Assembly (NCBI RefSeq): GCF_009663685.2
Contig: NZ_RCOG02000027.1
Location: 142,240 to 206,239 of the forward strand
DNA: 64,000 nucleotides
Origin: Cupriavidus sp. U2
GTDB lineage: Bacteria > Pseudomonadota > Gammaproteobacteria > Burkholderiales > Burkholderiaceae
Direction of reading: 5' to 3'
The notes beneath the pieces were generated by a model. That model did no database searches, was not told where the DNA came from, and was given only the letters and a program-made list of their open reading frames with translations. Positions 1 to 8,732 of this stretch are shown piece after piece. The stretch's first letter is position 1. The number at the start of each line of letters is the position of its first letter. The translations under genes and the position numbers were made by a program.

Positions 1-1527
1 CACGCATAGCTCGTCGATGGCGCGGTCGCCGTTACTGCCGGGGCAAATTGCCTGATAGACGCTTTTCATTAGCGGACTTAGTTTGTCCAGCGCAGCGGTG
101 GCCGGCATGTCTTTGTCGCAGGCATAGTCGACGTACGCTTTTGATTTGGCGCATAGCGTATGGGCGGGGTCATGCGCGCCCTCGATGGGCTGGAAATCCA
201 CCCAATCCTGCGGATACTCGCGCGTGACGCGACCGCCCGCGAAATTCTGTTCTCGTACCCAGCCGCTGATTTCGTTGCCAAGCATGTTGGCGCTATGCAC
301 TTTCCACCTGTTGAGCTTCAGGTTGTCCGCGCCAGGGCTCGTCTCCGTGAACTTGTGTTCCTTTCGCCGACCCAGTTCCGCTAGCGACAGCATTAGGACG
401 ACATCGGTGCGCGGAGCGTCCTTTCCCTCCTGATGGGCTGCCTTGTAGAGCTTTGTTCGCCTGTCGATACGCAGCAGGGTGGGTTCGGCAGGCAACCCAA
501 GTGCCTTCCAGCGCGCGGTGTGTGGCGAGTGTTCCTGGATCCAGGCTCGGCTCGCCTGCAGGAATACCTTGATTTCGTCGCCACAGAATATCTCGATATG
601 GACCATTCGGGTCGGCACTGCGTTGCCGAGCGAGTCGTACCGGCCGAGGTGGCCGAGCAACTGGCCCGCTTTGACCTTGATCGGTTTTGGAGGAACGACT
701 ACGCAGTCGAGCGCGGTGTCGGGTATGAATTCCTCGACCACCTGTCCACCATGCTCGCGCCCAAGAAATACCCAGCCGCCGACCGCAGCATCAGGCGCCA
801 GGAAGTCTCCAACGCGGGCCGGAATCGGCGGGCCGCTGCGTGCGATTTTTCCCCAGTTGCCAGTGCGCTCGCTGATGCTGAACTGTGTGCCCTGCGGCAG
901 GATGCCAAGCGCCGTGCCGCCGGCCCGTGCTGACCGCACGCGCAGGCCCTTCTGCTTGGCGGGCGCAGCGCGCAGGCCGGGCCTGTCGCGTTGCTGATCC
1001 CGGGCGAACGTCGTGACCTTGAACTCCGGTGACCAATGGGCCGGGCGGGGCAACGTCTTCCTGTCCTCGTAGCCAGCCAGGTCCTGCAGGTGCATGTACA
1101 GGCTGTAGAAAGTCAGCCAGGTCCCGCGTGGAAACTCCATCTTGTGGCGCACCAGGGCGAAACCCGTGCTGTAGCAAGCCTGGATGGCGGACTGCTGGCC
1201 GTTGCCGGGAAGCTCGGTAACTGGAAAGGTTCGATCAAGTCGCCACGCGACGACCTCGCCGTCGGCCATCGCCAGCACGCCGCCGTTCAGGTCGAGGAAC
1301 TGGCCAGCGCCAGCTTCGGTGATATGGATGCCGCCGTGCCACATGCCGTGGGCGCTGACGGCAAAGGCGCCGCCGGGCTCGAGTCGGAGCAGGCGGTGGA
1401 GCTCGTGCTCGTCGGTGATCTCGACGCCGGGCGCGCCTTCCTTTGCAGCCTTTTTTCGTAGGGGGAAGGTGAAGCGGAGGGGTTTCAGTGGGGGCGGCGG
1501 CTTGTTGGGTACGGTGGTCGACTTCAT
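1..1527 (-). CDS. Partial gene: degenerate M23-like / SH3b-like protein, possible cell-wall-acting effector
   Basis: The frame is open from an ATG at 1527 down to base 1 with no stop, so at least 509 residues are present and the C-terminus lies outside the window. Residues 64-150 and 285-315 resemble the two halves of an M23 (LytM) peptidase core: HGGIH at 64-68, GGVLAMADGEVVAW near 82-95, YSLYMHL at 141-147, a VKAGQLLGHLG turn near 285-295 and MVHIEIF at 308-314. The usual metal ligands (HxxxD and HxH) are not intact, so activity is doubtful. Between the halves, residues 195-230 look like a bacterial SH3 domain. There is no signal peptide. Proteins of this build are sometimes type VI secretion cargo, but no secretion gene is visible here, so that role is only a guess. 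The segment after residue 330 is not recognised. Confidence 0.7.
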   Translation of the reverse strand, partial: MKSTTVPNKPPPPLKPLRFTFPLRKKAAKEGAPGVEITDEHELHRLLRLEPGGAFAVSAHGMWHGGIHITEAGAGQFLDLNGGVLAMADGEVVAWRLDRTFPVTELPGNGQQSAIQACYSTGFALVRHKMEFPRGTWLTFYSLYMHLQDLAGYEDRKTLPRPAHWSPEFKVTTFARDQQRDRPGLRAAPAKQKGLRVRSARAGGTALGILPQGTQFSISERTGNWGKIARSGPPIPARVGDFLAPDAAVGGWVFLGREHGGQVVEEFIPDTALDCVVVPPKPIKVKAGQLLGHLGRYDSLGNAVPTRMVHIEIFCGDEIKVFLQASRAWIQEHSPHTARWKALGLPAEPTLLRIDRRTKLYKAAHQEGKDAPRTDVVLMLSLAELGRRKEHKFTETSPGADNLKLNRWKVHSANMLGNEISGWVREQNFAGGRVTREYPQDWVDFQPIEGAHDPAHTLCAKSKAYVDYACDKDMPATAALDKLSPLMKSVYQAICPGSNGDRAIDELCV

Positions 1528-1823
1528 GGCCGCCAGCTCCGCCACACACTGCGCAATATTGGACAACAGACGCAAAGGCCGATCAAAGGCCCTGCCGGGC
1601 CGGGACGCTCGGCCTCGAATTCGTTTGCTGACATGGGATCGTTGCAACGCACGTTACTGTGCGTCGCACGCTACCCGTGTTCGTCTCTTCGCAAAACAGA
1701 AAAAACCACTCCATCTGGCGTATCGCAAATGATCGCCAGTTTTCTCGAAAGATCGTGGATTACCGATGTTCGACAGGAGCGAATGGTGCGCTAAGCGCAT
1801 CGCCTGGCGCACATAGCATCTGC
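1528..1823. other. Intergenic region with two short inverted repeats
   Basis: No convincing gene is seen in these 296 bases. They contain the promoter region of the partial minus-strand gene. Two perfect inverted repeats are visible: ACGCAC-N6-GTGCGT at 1647-1664, about 120 bases upstream of that gene's ATG, and TGCGCT-A-AGCGCA at 1787-1799, just beyond the stop of the FixJ-like regulator. The first could be an operator and the second a weak terminator stem; neither has supporting evidence beyond symmetry. Confidence 0.4.
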
Positions 1824-2477
1824 CTATACCCCGTTCCGCGCCGAATCGATGATGCCGAGCGCCTCGGCCTTGAGCACGAAGTCGGCCAGCGAGCGGGCGC
1901 CCATTTTCTTCATGGCCTGGGCGCGGTGGATCTTGATGGTGATTTCGCTGAGCGTCAGTTCGGCGGCAATCTGCTTGTTCAGCAGGCCGCGCACCACGTA
2001 GGCCATGACCTCTTTTTCGCGGGGGGTCAATTCGTCGTAGCGTTGGCGCAGGCCGGCGTCGCGCGTGTCGGTCTGGCGTCGGGCGGCGTCGCGGGTCAAG
2101 GCGCTTTCGACGGCGTCCAGCATGTCTTGGTCGCGGAACGGTTTGGCCAGGAAATCCATTGCGCCGGCCTTCATGGCCTTGACCGACATGGCGATGTCGC
2201 CGTGGGCCGTCATGAAGATGATCGGGATTGGCATCTTGCTGGCGGCGAACTGTTCCTGCACCGCCAGGCCGCTCTGGCCCTTCAGCCGGACGTCGAGGAT
2301 CAGGCAGCTGGGGATGTCAGGCCGGGGCGCCGCAAGAAAATCGGTGGCCGAGGCGAAGGTCTCGACCTGGTAGCCGACCGAGCGCAGCAGCATCGACACC
2401 GCACGGCGCATGGACTCGTCGTCGTCCACCACGTAGACCACGGACACCCCTTCTCCGGACGGGATCGCTGTATTCAT
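1824..2477 (-). CDS. FixJ/LuxR-family two-component response regulator
   Basis: This 217-residue regulator has an N-terminal receiver domain (about 12-130) and a C-terminal LuxR-type helix-turn-helix (about 150-210). The receiver shows the acidic cluster VDDDES at 17-22, the phospho-acceptor Asp62 in LILDVRL, the Thr/Lys switch residues in IFMTAHG and LAKPF, and the DNA-binding part shows LTPREKEVM and NKQIAAELTLSEITIKIHR. This is the FixJ/StyR/TodT layout, whose members partner soluble or membrane PAS kinases with an HEVTQP-type H box. The frame stays open further upstream, but the ATG at 2477 overlaps the stop of the upstream regulator by four bases (ATGA), which fixes the start and implies translational coupling. 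A matching kinase gene lies about 11 kb away at 13708, so that pairing is inferred. Confidence 0.92.
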   Translation of the reverse strand: MNTAIPSGEGVSVVYVVDDDESMRRAVSMLLRSVGYQVETFASATDFLAAPRPDIPSCLILDVRLKGQSGLAVQEQFAASKMPIPIIFMTAHGDIAMSVKAMKAGAMDFLAKPFRDQDMLDAVESALTRDAARRQTDTRDAGLRQRYDELTPREKEVMAYVVRGLLNKQIAAELTLSEITIKIHRAQAMKKMGARSLADFVLKAEALGIIDSARNGV

Positions 2478-2890
2478 GGATTCACTTTCGTTCCGGGCGC
2501 GGTCTCGGGGCGCGGCGCAAGCGCGCCGGACGCCACATCTTCCAGGAACCGCTGGACGGCCGCGCCATCGACAGGTTTGCACAGACATGCCTGCGCGCCG
2601 GCACGCAAGGCTTCGCGGCGGATGGCATCGGTGCAGAACGCGGTGATGAATATTACCGGAACCTGGCTGCCCTGCGCGTTCAGGGTGCGCAGCATCTCCA
2701 GTCCGCTGATCTTGGGCATCTGGACGTCGGACAGGATGCAATGCGCCTCCGCCGCCCCGGCAGCCTCCAGAAAGACCTGAGCCGATGCGTAAGTGCGCGC
2801 CTCCCAACCCAGCGAACGGACCAGCCGGGAAGTCGCCGCGCGAATGGAATCGTCGTCGTCAATGATGGCGACAACCAGTTTCTTGGCCAA
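2474..2890 (-). CDS. Single-domain (receiver-only) response regulator
   Basis: The 138-residue product is almost entirely a receiver domain, with the acidic cluster DDDDS at 11-15, phospho-acceptor Asp55 in ILSDVQMPK, the switch Thr in VIFITAF and Lys in LCKPVDG. There is no output domain, so it probably acts as a phosphate sink, a phosphorelay intermediate or a modulator of a kinase. It is the first gene of a two-gene operon with the FixJ-like regulator, joined by an ATGA overlap. Such receiver-only partners beside FixJ-like proteins are common in Burkholderiales. A CTATGCCTTCGTATAG box lies about 60 bases upstream of its start, so the operon may be autoregulated. Confidence 0.88.
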   Translation of the reverse strand: MAKKLVVAIIDDDDSIRAATSRLVRSLGWEARTYASAQVFLEAAGAAEAHCILSDVQMPKISGLEMLRTLNAQGSQVPVIFITAFCTDAIRREALRAGAQACLCKPVDGAAVQRFLEDVASGALAPRPETAPGTKVNP

Positions 2891-3181
2891 GGCCGGTACC
2901 TCACAACAATCTTATGGCGCAATGGTAGCGGCCCGCATCGGTGGCCAACACTATGCCTTCGTATAGGCGTCGGCCCGCCGCGACACGGCGCGCGGACGTC
3001 CCGGCAGCCTGCCAGCACCCTCCGAAAGCCCGCTGCAAGCCCTTTGAAAGCCCGCGCCGGACGGTCTGCGCCGAATCGGGCGCCCGGACGTGCATATGCG
3101 AAAGCAGCGCCGATCACGCGGAACGCTCCGCCCCGCGCCGGCGGTAGCCTCAAGCCTCACTCTCTCCTCAGGAAGACCGAC
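2891..3181. other. Divergent promoter region between regulators and hydrolase
   Basis: This 291-base region separates the minus-strand regulator operon from the plus-strand hydrolase gene. The one element that stands out is the partly palindromic box at 2951-2966. The last 20 bases before the hydrolase ATG hold a TCAGGAAG ribosome binding site. No other gene or repeat was seen. Confidence 0.5.
2951..2966. promoter_or_regulatory. Shared motif, copy A (CTATGCCTTCGTATAG)
   Basis: The core CTATRCCTTCRT also appears ahead of the small membrane protein genes (8627) and the histidine kinase (13651). This copy has flanking CTAT/ATAG symmetry. It lies 61 bases from the receiver-only regulator start and about 215 bases from the hydrolase start. 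It is a candidate binding site for the FixJ-like regulator encoded next to it; this is inference from recurrence and position. Confidence 0.5.
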
Positions 3182-4003
3182 ATGAGCTACATCACCACCC
3201 AGGACGGGACCCGTATCTTCTACAAGGACTGGGGCACCGGCCGCCCCGTGGTCTTCTCGCACGGCTGGCCGCTGCATGCCGACGCCTGGGACGCCCAGAT
3301 GCTGTTCCTGGTGCAGCACGGCTTTCGCGTGATTGCCCACGACCGTCGCGGCCACGGCCGCTCGGACCAGCCCGCGCACGGCAACGACATGGACACCTAT
3401 GCCGACGACCTGGCCGCCGTGCTCGACGCCCTCGACATCCAGGGCGCCACGCTGGTTGGCCATTCCACCGGCGGAGGCGAAGTGGCGCACTACATCGGCC
3501 GGCATGGCTCGAAGCGCGTGGCCGGGGCGGTGCTGATCGGCGCCGTGCCGCCGATCATGCTCAAGACCGAGGCCAATCCCGGCGGCCTGCCGATGGAAGT
3601 CTTCGACGGCATCCGCCAGGGAGTGGCCGACAACCGCTCACAGTTCTACAAGGACCTGGCGCTGCCGTTCTTCGGCTTCAACCGTCCGGGCGCCAAGGTG
3701 GCGCAGGGCACCATCGACAATTTCTGGCAGCAGGGCATGGCCGGCGGTGTGCTGGGCCAATACCTGTGCGTGAAGGAGTTCTCGGAAGTGGACTACACCG
3801 AAGACCTGAAGAAGATCGACGTGCCCACGCTGGTCCTGCATGGCGACGACGACCAGATCGTGCCGATCGACGATGCCGGCCGCCTGTCGGCCAGGATCGT
3901 CAAGGGCGCGACCCTCAAGGTGTACGCCGGCGCTCCGCACGGCATGTGCGTCACGCGAGCCGACGAGGTCAACGCCGACCTGCTGGCCTTCCTGAACCGC
4001 TGA
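3182..4003 (+). CDS. Alpha/beta hydrolase, non-heme chloroperoxidase/esterase type
   Basis: The 273-residue length is typical of the cofactor-free haloperoxidase/arylesterase group. The oxyanion motif SHGWP is at 26-30, the nucleophile elbow GHSTGGG places Ser95 as nucleophile, and Asp222 (LHGDDDQIVP) and His253 (APHG) complete the triad. Members hydrolyse small esters and can perform perhydrolysis with peroxide; the physiological substrate is unknown. No signal peptide is present, so it is cytoplasmic. The ATG at 3182 follows a TCAGGAAG ribosome binding site; the longer open frame upstream has no comparable start. A small secreted protein and an MFS gene follow closely on the same strand, suggesting one transcript. 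Confidence 0.93.
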   Translation: MSYITTQDGTRIFYKDWGTGRPVVFSHGWPLHADAWDAQMLFLVQHGFRVIAHDRRGHGRSDQPAHGNDMDTYADDLAAVLDALDIQGATLVGHSTGGGEVAHYIGRHGSKRVAGAVLIGAVPPIMLKTEANPGGLPMEVFDGIRQGVADNRSQFYKDLALPFFGFNRPGAKVAQGTIDNFWQQGMAGGVLGQYLCVKEFSEVDYTEDLKKIDVPTLVLHGDDDQIVPIDDAGRLSARIVKGATLKVYAGAPHGMCVTRADEVNADLLAFLNR

Positions 4004-4032
4004 TCCATCGCCGCACCAACCGGAGAACCGAC

Positions 4033-4230
4033 ATGCGTCCGATTCTGGTTCGATCCATCCTTGCCGCCACCTGTCTGCTGGGCGCCGTGGCGGCCCACGC
4101 CACCGATCCGGCCACCAGCCCGTTTGCCGCCGACCGCTACGACTACAGCATGCTGCCGGCGGCCAAGGCCCCAGCCCCGACCCCGGCCAGGTGCCACGAC
4201 GGCAAGGCGGCATGCCATCCGTCGCGTTAG
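4033..4230 (+). CDS. Small secreted protein of unknown function
   Basis: The 65-residue product begins with a clear Sec signal (MRPILVRS, then a hydrophobic stretch ending AAHA near residue 23). The mature part is about 42 residues, Pro/Ala-rich, with two cysteines (Cys54 and Cys61) that could form one disulfide in the periplasm. I do not recognise the family. An ACCGGAGA ribosome binding site precedes the ATG, the gene lies 29 bases after the hydrolase, and its last 19 bases overlap the start of the MFS gene. That overlap suggests coupling to the transporter and a possible periplasmic accessory role, which is inference only. Confidence 0.7.
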   Translation: MRPILVRSILAATCLLGAVAAHATDPATSPFAADRYDYSMLPAAKAPAPTPARCHDGKAACHPSR

Positions 4231-5723
4231 GCGCCCTGCCGCGCGTCACGCGCGGCGGCGTGCTGCTGATGGGGCTGGCCCTTGGGTGCGCCACGGGGGT
4301 CGACTTCGTGGCCACCTCGATGCTGGCCACCGGCGCGGTACAGATCCGCGCCGGCGTCTACGCCACGCCCGACGACTTTCTCTGGTGCTTTACGTCCTAT
4401 GCCGCGGCCGCCATCGTCGCCAACCTGATGCTGCGGCGCATCGCGGACCTGGTCAGCTACCGTGGCTTCACGATGCTGGGCCTGCTGGTGGCCATCGCGG
4501 GCGCCCTCCTGTGCGCGGTATCGAACAACATCGTGCAGCTCTCGCTGGCGCTGGCCGTGCAGGGGCTTGGTGCGGGCGGCCTGTTCGCTGCCGCGCGCAC
4601 GCTGATCCAGATGATCGCCGCCCCGCAGGAGCGCCCGCGTCTGCTCTGGCCGTTCGTGCTGGGCGCCATCGGCATGCTGGCCGCGGCGCCGTGGATCACC
4701 GCCACGCTGATCCTTGATGCCAGCTGGCGCCTGATCTTCGTGGTGCAGGCCATCGGCGCCGCCGCCACGCTGTTGCTGGTGTCGGTCACCTATCCGCACC
4801 GCGTCACCCCGCCCCGCCCGCCTGACATCGACGCCCTTGCCGCGATGGACTGGTACACCGTGCTGCTGCTGGGTCTGGGGGCACTGGTGCTGGTGCATGG
4901 CCTGGCCGATCTGCGGCTCTACACCGCGGCCAGCACGCCCATCGTGGTTGTCCGCCCGCTGGCGGGTGCCGCCCTGATGACACTGGCCTTTCTGCGGCTG
5001 CACCGGCATCCCGACCCGTGGCTGAATACGCACCGGCTGGGCGGGAAACGCTATCTGACCGGCCTGGGCTTCTACGCCACCTACTCCTTCATGGCCGGGC
5101 TCTGGAACTACCTGATACCGATCGTGCTGCAGCTGGGCCTGGGCTTCTCCTTCGAGACCACCGGCATGGTAACGACGTTGACCGCCACGGCGGGCGTCGT
5201 GGCAGGCATCGTGTTCGTGCTGTATGGCGCGCGCCTGCCGGGTTCGCGACGCTGGCTGGCGCTGGGCTATGTCATGCTGGCCGGCGCGGCGTGGATGCTG
5301 GCCACGCGTCTGATGACGGACCTGTCGCTGGGCCGCGTGGTGCCGGCACTGCTGCTGCAGAGCGCGGCGCTGCCGTTCAGCCTGATCGTCGTGGCCAAGC
5401 TGACGTTCCTGGACACACCGCTCGACGATTTCTCGCACACCTACCAGTTCAAGAACATCGTGCGCCAGGTGGCATCGGCCGCCGGCACGGGCACCGCCGC
5501 CCAATGCCTGCAGTACGGCGAGGCGCTGGCGCGCACGCACCTGGTGGCACGCGTCGACCCCTACGGCATCGCACCGCTGCCGCATGGCGCCGCACTGATC
5601 GGTCTGTCGCAACAGATCGACCAGCAGGCGGTGTTGCTGGCCGGCGCCAACCTGCTGGCCATCGTGGCGCCCGGCTGCCTGCTGGTGGCTGGCTTTGCGC
5701 TCTGGCAGCGGTGGCTGCGGTGA
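4212..5723 (+). CDS. MFS multidrug efflux permease, DHA2/EmrB-like
   Basis: The 503-residue polytopic protein has the length and hydrophobicity pattern of the 14-helix DHA2 family, which exports lipophilic drugs using the proton gradient. The first helix carries GVDFVATSMLATGAVQI, matching the EmrB-type start, and helix 5 has an APWITATLI segment where the family C motif is expected. The start chosen is the ATG at 4212; a GTG at 4191 would add seven residues. The matching EmrA-like adaptor and outer-membrane channel are encoded convergently just downstream at 5793-8467, so the three probably form a tripartite pump although they sit on opposite strands. Confidence 0.85.
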   Translation: MPSVALGALPRVTRGGVLLMGLALGCATGVDFVATSMLATGAVQIRAGVYATPDDFLWCFTSYAAAAIVANLMLRRIADLVSYRGFTMLGLLVAIAGALLCAVSNNIVQLSLALAVQGLGAGGLFAAARTLIQMIAAPQERPRLLWPFVLGAIGMLAAAPWITATLILDASWRLIFVVQAIGAAATLLLVSVTYPHRVTPPRPPDIDALAAMDWYTVLLLGLGALVLVHGLADLRLYTAASTPIVVVRPLAGAALMTLAFLRLHRHPDPWLNTHRLGGKRYLTGLGFYATYSFMAGLWNYLIPIVLQLGLGFSFETTGMVTTLTATAGVVAGIVFVLYGARLPGSRRWLALGYVMLAGAAWMLATRLMTDLSLGRVVPALLLQSAALPFSLIVVAKLTFLDTPLDDFSHTYQFKNIVRQVASAAGTGTAAQCLQYGEALARTHLVARVDPYGIAPLPHGAALIGLSQQIDQQAVLLAGANLLAIVAPGCLLVAGFALWQRWLR

Positions 5724-5792
5724 GTTCCCCATAACCGTTTACGGCCTCCTCCCTGCCGCTTGCGGGAGCGCGGCGCAGCATCCACCGCGCGC

Positions 5793-6971
5793 TCAACGCT
5801 CGTTGGCCGCGATGATCTTCGCGATGTTGGCATCGGCGTCGCGACCCACCAGTGCGTAGACGTCCGTGGACAGCGGCGTCACGGCCGGCAGCGTGTTGAG
5901 GCTGGCGCCGTCGTGCTGGTGAACATCCACGGTCACCTGCATCGACAGGCCGATGCGCAGCGGATGCGCCGCCAGCTGCGCGGGATCGAGCGTGATCCGC
6001 ACCGGCAGCCGCTGCACCACCTTGATCCAGTTGCCAGTGGCGTTCTGCGCGGGAAGCACCGAGAACGCAGCGCCCGTGCCGGCCGCAAAGCCGGCCACCT
6101 TGCCGTCGTAGCGCACCTGGGCGCCGTAGAAATCGGCCACCAGCGACACCGGCTGGCCCACGCGCATGTCCTTCATCTGGTTTTCCTTGAAGTTCGCGTC
6201 CACCCACACCTGGTCCAGCGGCACCACGCCCATCAGCGGCACACCGGCCGCCACGCGCTGGCCCACCTGCACCGCACGGCGCGCCACGAAGCCGGTGACT
6301 GGCGCCGGCAGTGTCGAACGCGCGTGGGCCAGGTAGGCGGCGCGATAGCTTGCGGCGGCGCGCGCCACGTCGGGATGCTGCGCGATGCTGGTGTTGTGCG
6401 TCAGGGCCAGGTTCGATGCCAGCTGTTCCTGCGCGGCACGCAACGCCGCCTGCGCTTCCCTGAGCGTTGACCGGGCGTGGTCGACATCCTCTTTCGATAC
6501 GGCGCCGGTCCCGTCGACCGACATGCGCCTGCGTAGATCGTCACGGGCGTTCTCCACGCTGGCCTGGCGCTGCGCGATGTTCGCCTGCAGCGTGCCGTTG
6601 CCGAAATAAAGCGTGCGCACCTGGCGCACCGTTTCGGCCAGTTGCGCGGCCGCCTGCTGCAGCGCCACCTCGCTGTCGGTGGGGTCCAGCGCCACCAGCG
6701 GCTGGCCCATCGTCACGCGCTGGGTGTCGTCGGCCGCGATCGATACGACCGTGCCCGGTACCAGCGACGTCACCTGCACCACGTTGCCGGACACATAGGC
6801 GTCATCGGTGGACGCGAAGTGCCGGGCGATGGTCCACCAGTACGCGCCGGCGCCGATGCCCGTCACGGCGATCAGAGCGGCCACCGTGATCAGGCGGCGG
6901 CGCGGTACGGGGCGCATTTCGGCCGACGGCGCGGGCGCGGCGGGAGCAGCGGGCGGGGCGGGTGTGTTCAT
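5793..6971 (-). CDS. HlyD/EmrA-family membrane fusion protein
   Basis: The 392-residue protein has a Pro/Ala-rich cytoplasmic tail, one membrane anchor near 28-48, a lipoyl-like half (TDDAYVSGNVVQVTSLVPG near 55), an alpha-helical hairpin (about 105-205) and a second lipoyl/beta-barrel part containing APVTGFVARRAVQVGQ and VWVDANFKENQM. These are hallmarks of EmrA adaptors that bridge an MFS permease to an outer-membrane channel. Its start overlaps the stop of the channel gene by four bases (ATGA), so the two are coupled. The EmrB-like partner is the convergent gene ending at 5723. Confidence 0.93.
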   Translation of the reverse strand: MNTPAPPAAPAAPAPSAEMRPVPRRRLITVAALIAVTGIGAGAYWWTIARHFASTDDAYVSGNVVQVTSLVPGTVVSIAADDTQRVTMGQPLVALDPTDSEVALQQAAAQLAETVRQVRTLYFGNGTLQANIAQRQASVENARDDLRRRMSVDGTGAVSKEDVDHARSTLREAQAALRAAQEQLASNLALTHNTSIAQHPDVARAAASYRAAYLAHARSTLPAPVTGFVARRAVQVGQRVAAGVPLMGVVPLDQVWVDANFKENQMKDMRVGQPVSLVADFYGAQVRYDGKVAGFAAGTGAAFSVLPAQNATGNWIKVVQRLPVRITLDPAQLAAHPLRIGLSMQVTVDVHQHDGASLNTLPAVTPLSTDVYALVGRDADANIAKIIAANER

Positions 6972-8467
6972 GGTGAGGTCGTGGTGGGATTGGGTGACGC
7001 GGCGGCCTGGGCGGCGGCATGTTCCGGCAACTGCCCGACGTAGCCGCCGCCCAGCGTCCAGACCAGCTGGAACTGGAGATCGAGTTGCTGCCCCTGCAGC
7101 TGGGCCACCTGGCGTTGCTGCGCCAGGACGCTGTCCTGCGCCGTCAGGACGGCCAACTGGTTGGCCAGGCCGGCCTGCCAGCGGCCGGAAGCCAGCGCAT
7201 AGGCACGCTCGGCCAGCGCCTGTGCCCGCTGCCGCTGCGCAGTTTCGGCGGCCACGGCTTGCAGGCTGCCGACGGCATCGGCCGTCTCGCGCAGTGCATC
7301 GGTCAGCGTCTGGTTGTAGTCGGCCACGGCTGCGTCGTAGTCGGCGTAGCGCGCGTGCAGGTTGGCGCGCAGGCGGCCCCCCTCGAACACCGGCAGCCGC
7401 AGCGACGGGCCAAAGGCAAAGGCCCGGCTAGCGCCAAGCAGGAAATCGGACGGCGTGATCGTGGTCAGGCCAGCCATGGCGGACAGTGTGACGTCGGGCA
7501 GGAATTCCGCACGGGCCACGTCGATGTCTTTGGACGCAGCCTCCACGCGCCAGCGCGCGGCCACCAGGTCCGGGCGGCGCGACAGCAGCCCAATACGCGC
7601 GTCGTCGGGCAGTCCGGCCAGCGGATGACCATCCGAGCCGTTCAGCAGCACCGGCCGGGTGATCGTCAGTCCGCGGTCGGGGCCCTTGCCCAGCAGCGCG
7701 GCAATCTGGTGGCGCGTCAGGGTGATGGTGTCGTCGATATGCGTCAGATCCGCCTCGGCACTGGCCAGGTCGGCGTCCTGCAGCGTAATGCCCACCTGGG
7801 TATCGAGGCCAGCCACAAGCCGGGCCTTGCCCAGCGTGGACAGTTCGCGGCGCTGGGCAATCGTTTGCGTGGTGATGTCGCGCAGCACGTACAGCGTGGC
7901 CAGCCGCGCGTAGGCGCGCGCCACGCCCGTGGTCAGCAGCAACTGCGCAGCCTGGCCTTCTGCCTCGGCTTCGCGCACGCCGGAGATCGCGGCCTGCAGC
8001 GCGCTACGGTGCCGGCCCCAGAAGTCCAGGTCATACGTCAGGCCGCTGGACAGCTGCACCTGGTTGATCCAGCGGCCCGACAGCGGCGTGGCGCCAAGCA
8101 GGTCGGTCTCGGAAATGCGCTGGCGCGACACACCACCGCGGATATCGATGTCGGGATACAGGCCGCTGCGCGCGCCCTCGGCCACGGCTCGGGCTGCCTC
8201 CACGCGCGCCCGCGCGGCCTGCAGCGTCGGGCTGCCGGCAACCGCCTCGCGGGCCAGTGCGCCAAGCTGGGGGTCGCCAAAGCGGTCGATCCAGTCCTGC
8301 GACGGCCACCGGCCATGCTGGGCGGGCAGACTCTGCGCAATGCCGGTAACCACCGCCGGCGTCTGCGTCGGGCGGCTGTGGTCGAACGCGGCGCAGCCCG
8401 TCAGCGCCAGGGTAGTCAGCACGGCGGCGGCCACGGGCAGGTGCCGCCATCCGGTCGCGGCATGCAT
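6968..8467 (-). CDS. NodT-type outer-membrane efflux lipoprotein (TolC/OprM-like)
   Basis: The roughly 499-residue protein has a lipoprotein signal with lipobox LTGC near residue 24 and two outer-membrane efflux repeats, each ending in long amphipathic helices. The first half has SGLTYDLDFWGRHRS and the second has FGPSLRLPVFEGGRL, matching the duplicated OEP domain. It forms the exit duct of a tripartite pump. The open frame begins with GTG at 8470, directly followed by ATG at 8467; either may be used. It is the promoter-proximal gene of the operon with the EmrA-like adaptor and is divergent from the small membrane protein genes. Confidence 0.92.
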   Translation of the reverse strand: MHAATGWRHLPVAAAVLTTLALTGCAAFDHSRPTQTPAVVTGIAQSLPAQHGRWPSQDWIDRFGDPQLGALAREAVAGSPTLQAARARVEAARAVAEGARSGLYPDIDIRGGVSRQRISETDLLGATPLSGRWINQVQLSSGLTYDLDFWGRHRSALQAAISGVREAEAEGQAAQLLLTTGVARAYARLATLYVLRDITTQTIAQRRELSTLGKARLVAGLDTQVGITLQDADLASAEADLTHIDDTITLTRHQIAALLGKGPDRGLTITRPVLLNGSDGHPLAGLPDDARIGLLSRRPDLVAARWRVEAASKDIDVARAEFLPDVTLSAMAGLTTITPSDFLLGASRAFAFGPSLRLPVFEGGRLRANLHARYADYDAAVADYNQTLTDALRETADAVGSLQAVAAETAQRQRAQALAERAYALASGRWQAGLANQLAVLTAQDSVLAQQRQVAQLQGQQLDLQFQLVWTLGGGYVGQLPEHAAAQAAASPNPTTTSP

Positions 8468-8626
8468 CACGGCCTCACTCCGATGGTTGATGCCGGGAAT
8501 GATGGCCGCTGGCGCGCAAGGCCGTGGTTGCGAACGCCAAGTTATTTCGGGATGGCACTACCGGGTGGCGCGACCGCCGCTATCCGTGCGATTTCGCCCC
8601 TTTCCGGTGCATTGCGTTGGCGCGGC

Positions 8627-8641
8627 CTATACCTTCGTTTA
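8627..8641. promoter_or_regulatory. Shared motif, copy B (CTATACCTTCGTTTA)
   Basis: This second copy of the CTATRCCTTCRT core lies in the 265-base divergent region between the efflux operon and the small membrane protein genes, 92 bases upstream of the ATG at 8733. The distance matches copy C relative to the kinase gene better than any other spacing. It could act on either strand. Confidence 0.5.
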
Positions 8642-8732
8642 ACACCGCACCACCTACGCGGCAATTGTGGGCATCCGTACCCGGCTCCTAGCATTCCAGT
8701 CAACCACCGACTGCTTCCACGGGAGCCGCACC

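Noticed and set aside
1659..2780. Long plus-strand frames over the response regulators
   Set aside because: The minus strand encodes complete receiver and helix-turn-helix domains with coupled starts; the plus frames show no domain.
2477..2807. N-terminal extension of the FixJ-like regulator to 2807
   Set aside because: The extra 110 codons overlap the receiver-only gene in another frame; the ATGA overlap at 2474-2477 gives a natural start.
4227..5732. A 501-codon minus-strand open frame
   Set aside because: It is antisense to the EmrB-like permease and has a Gln/Arg/His-rich composition without any recognisable fold.
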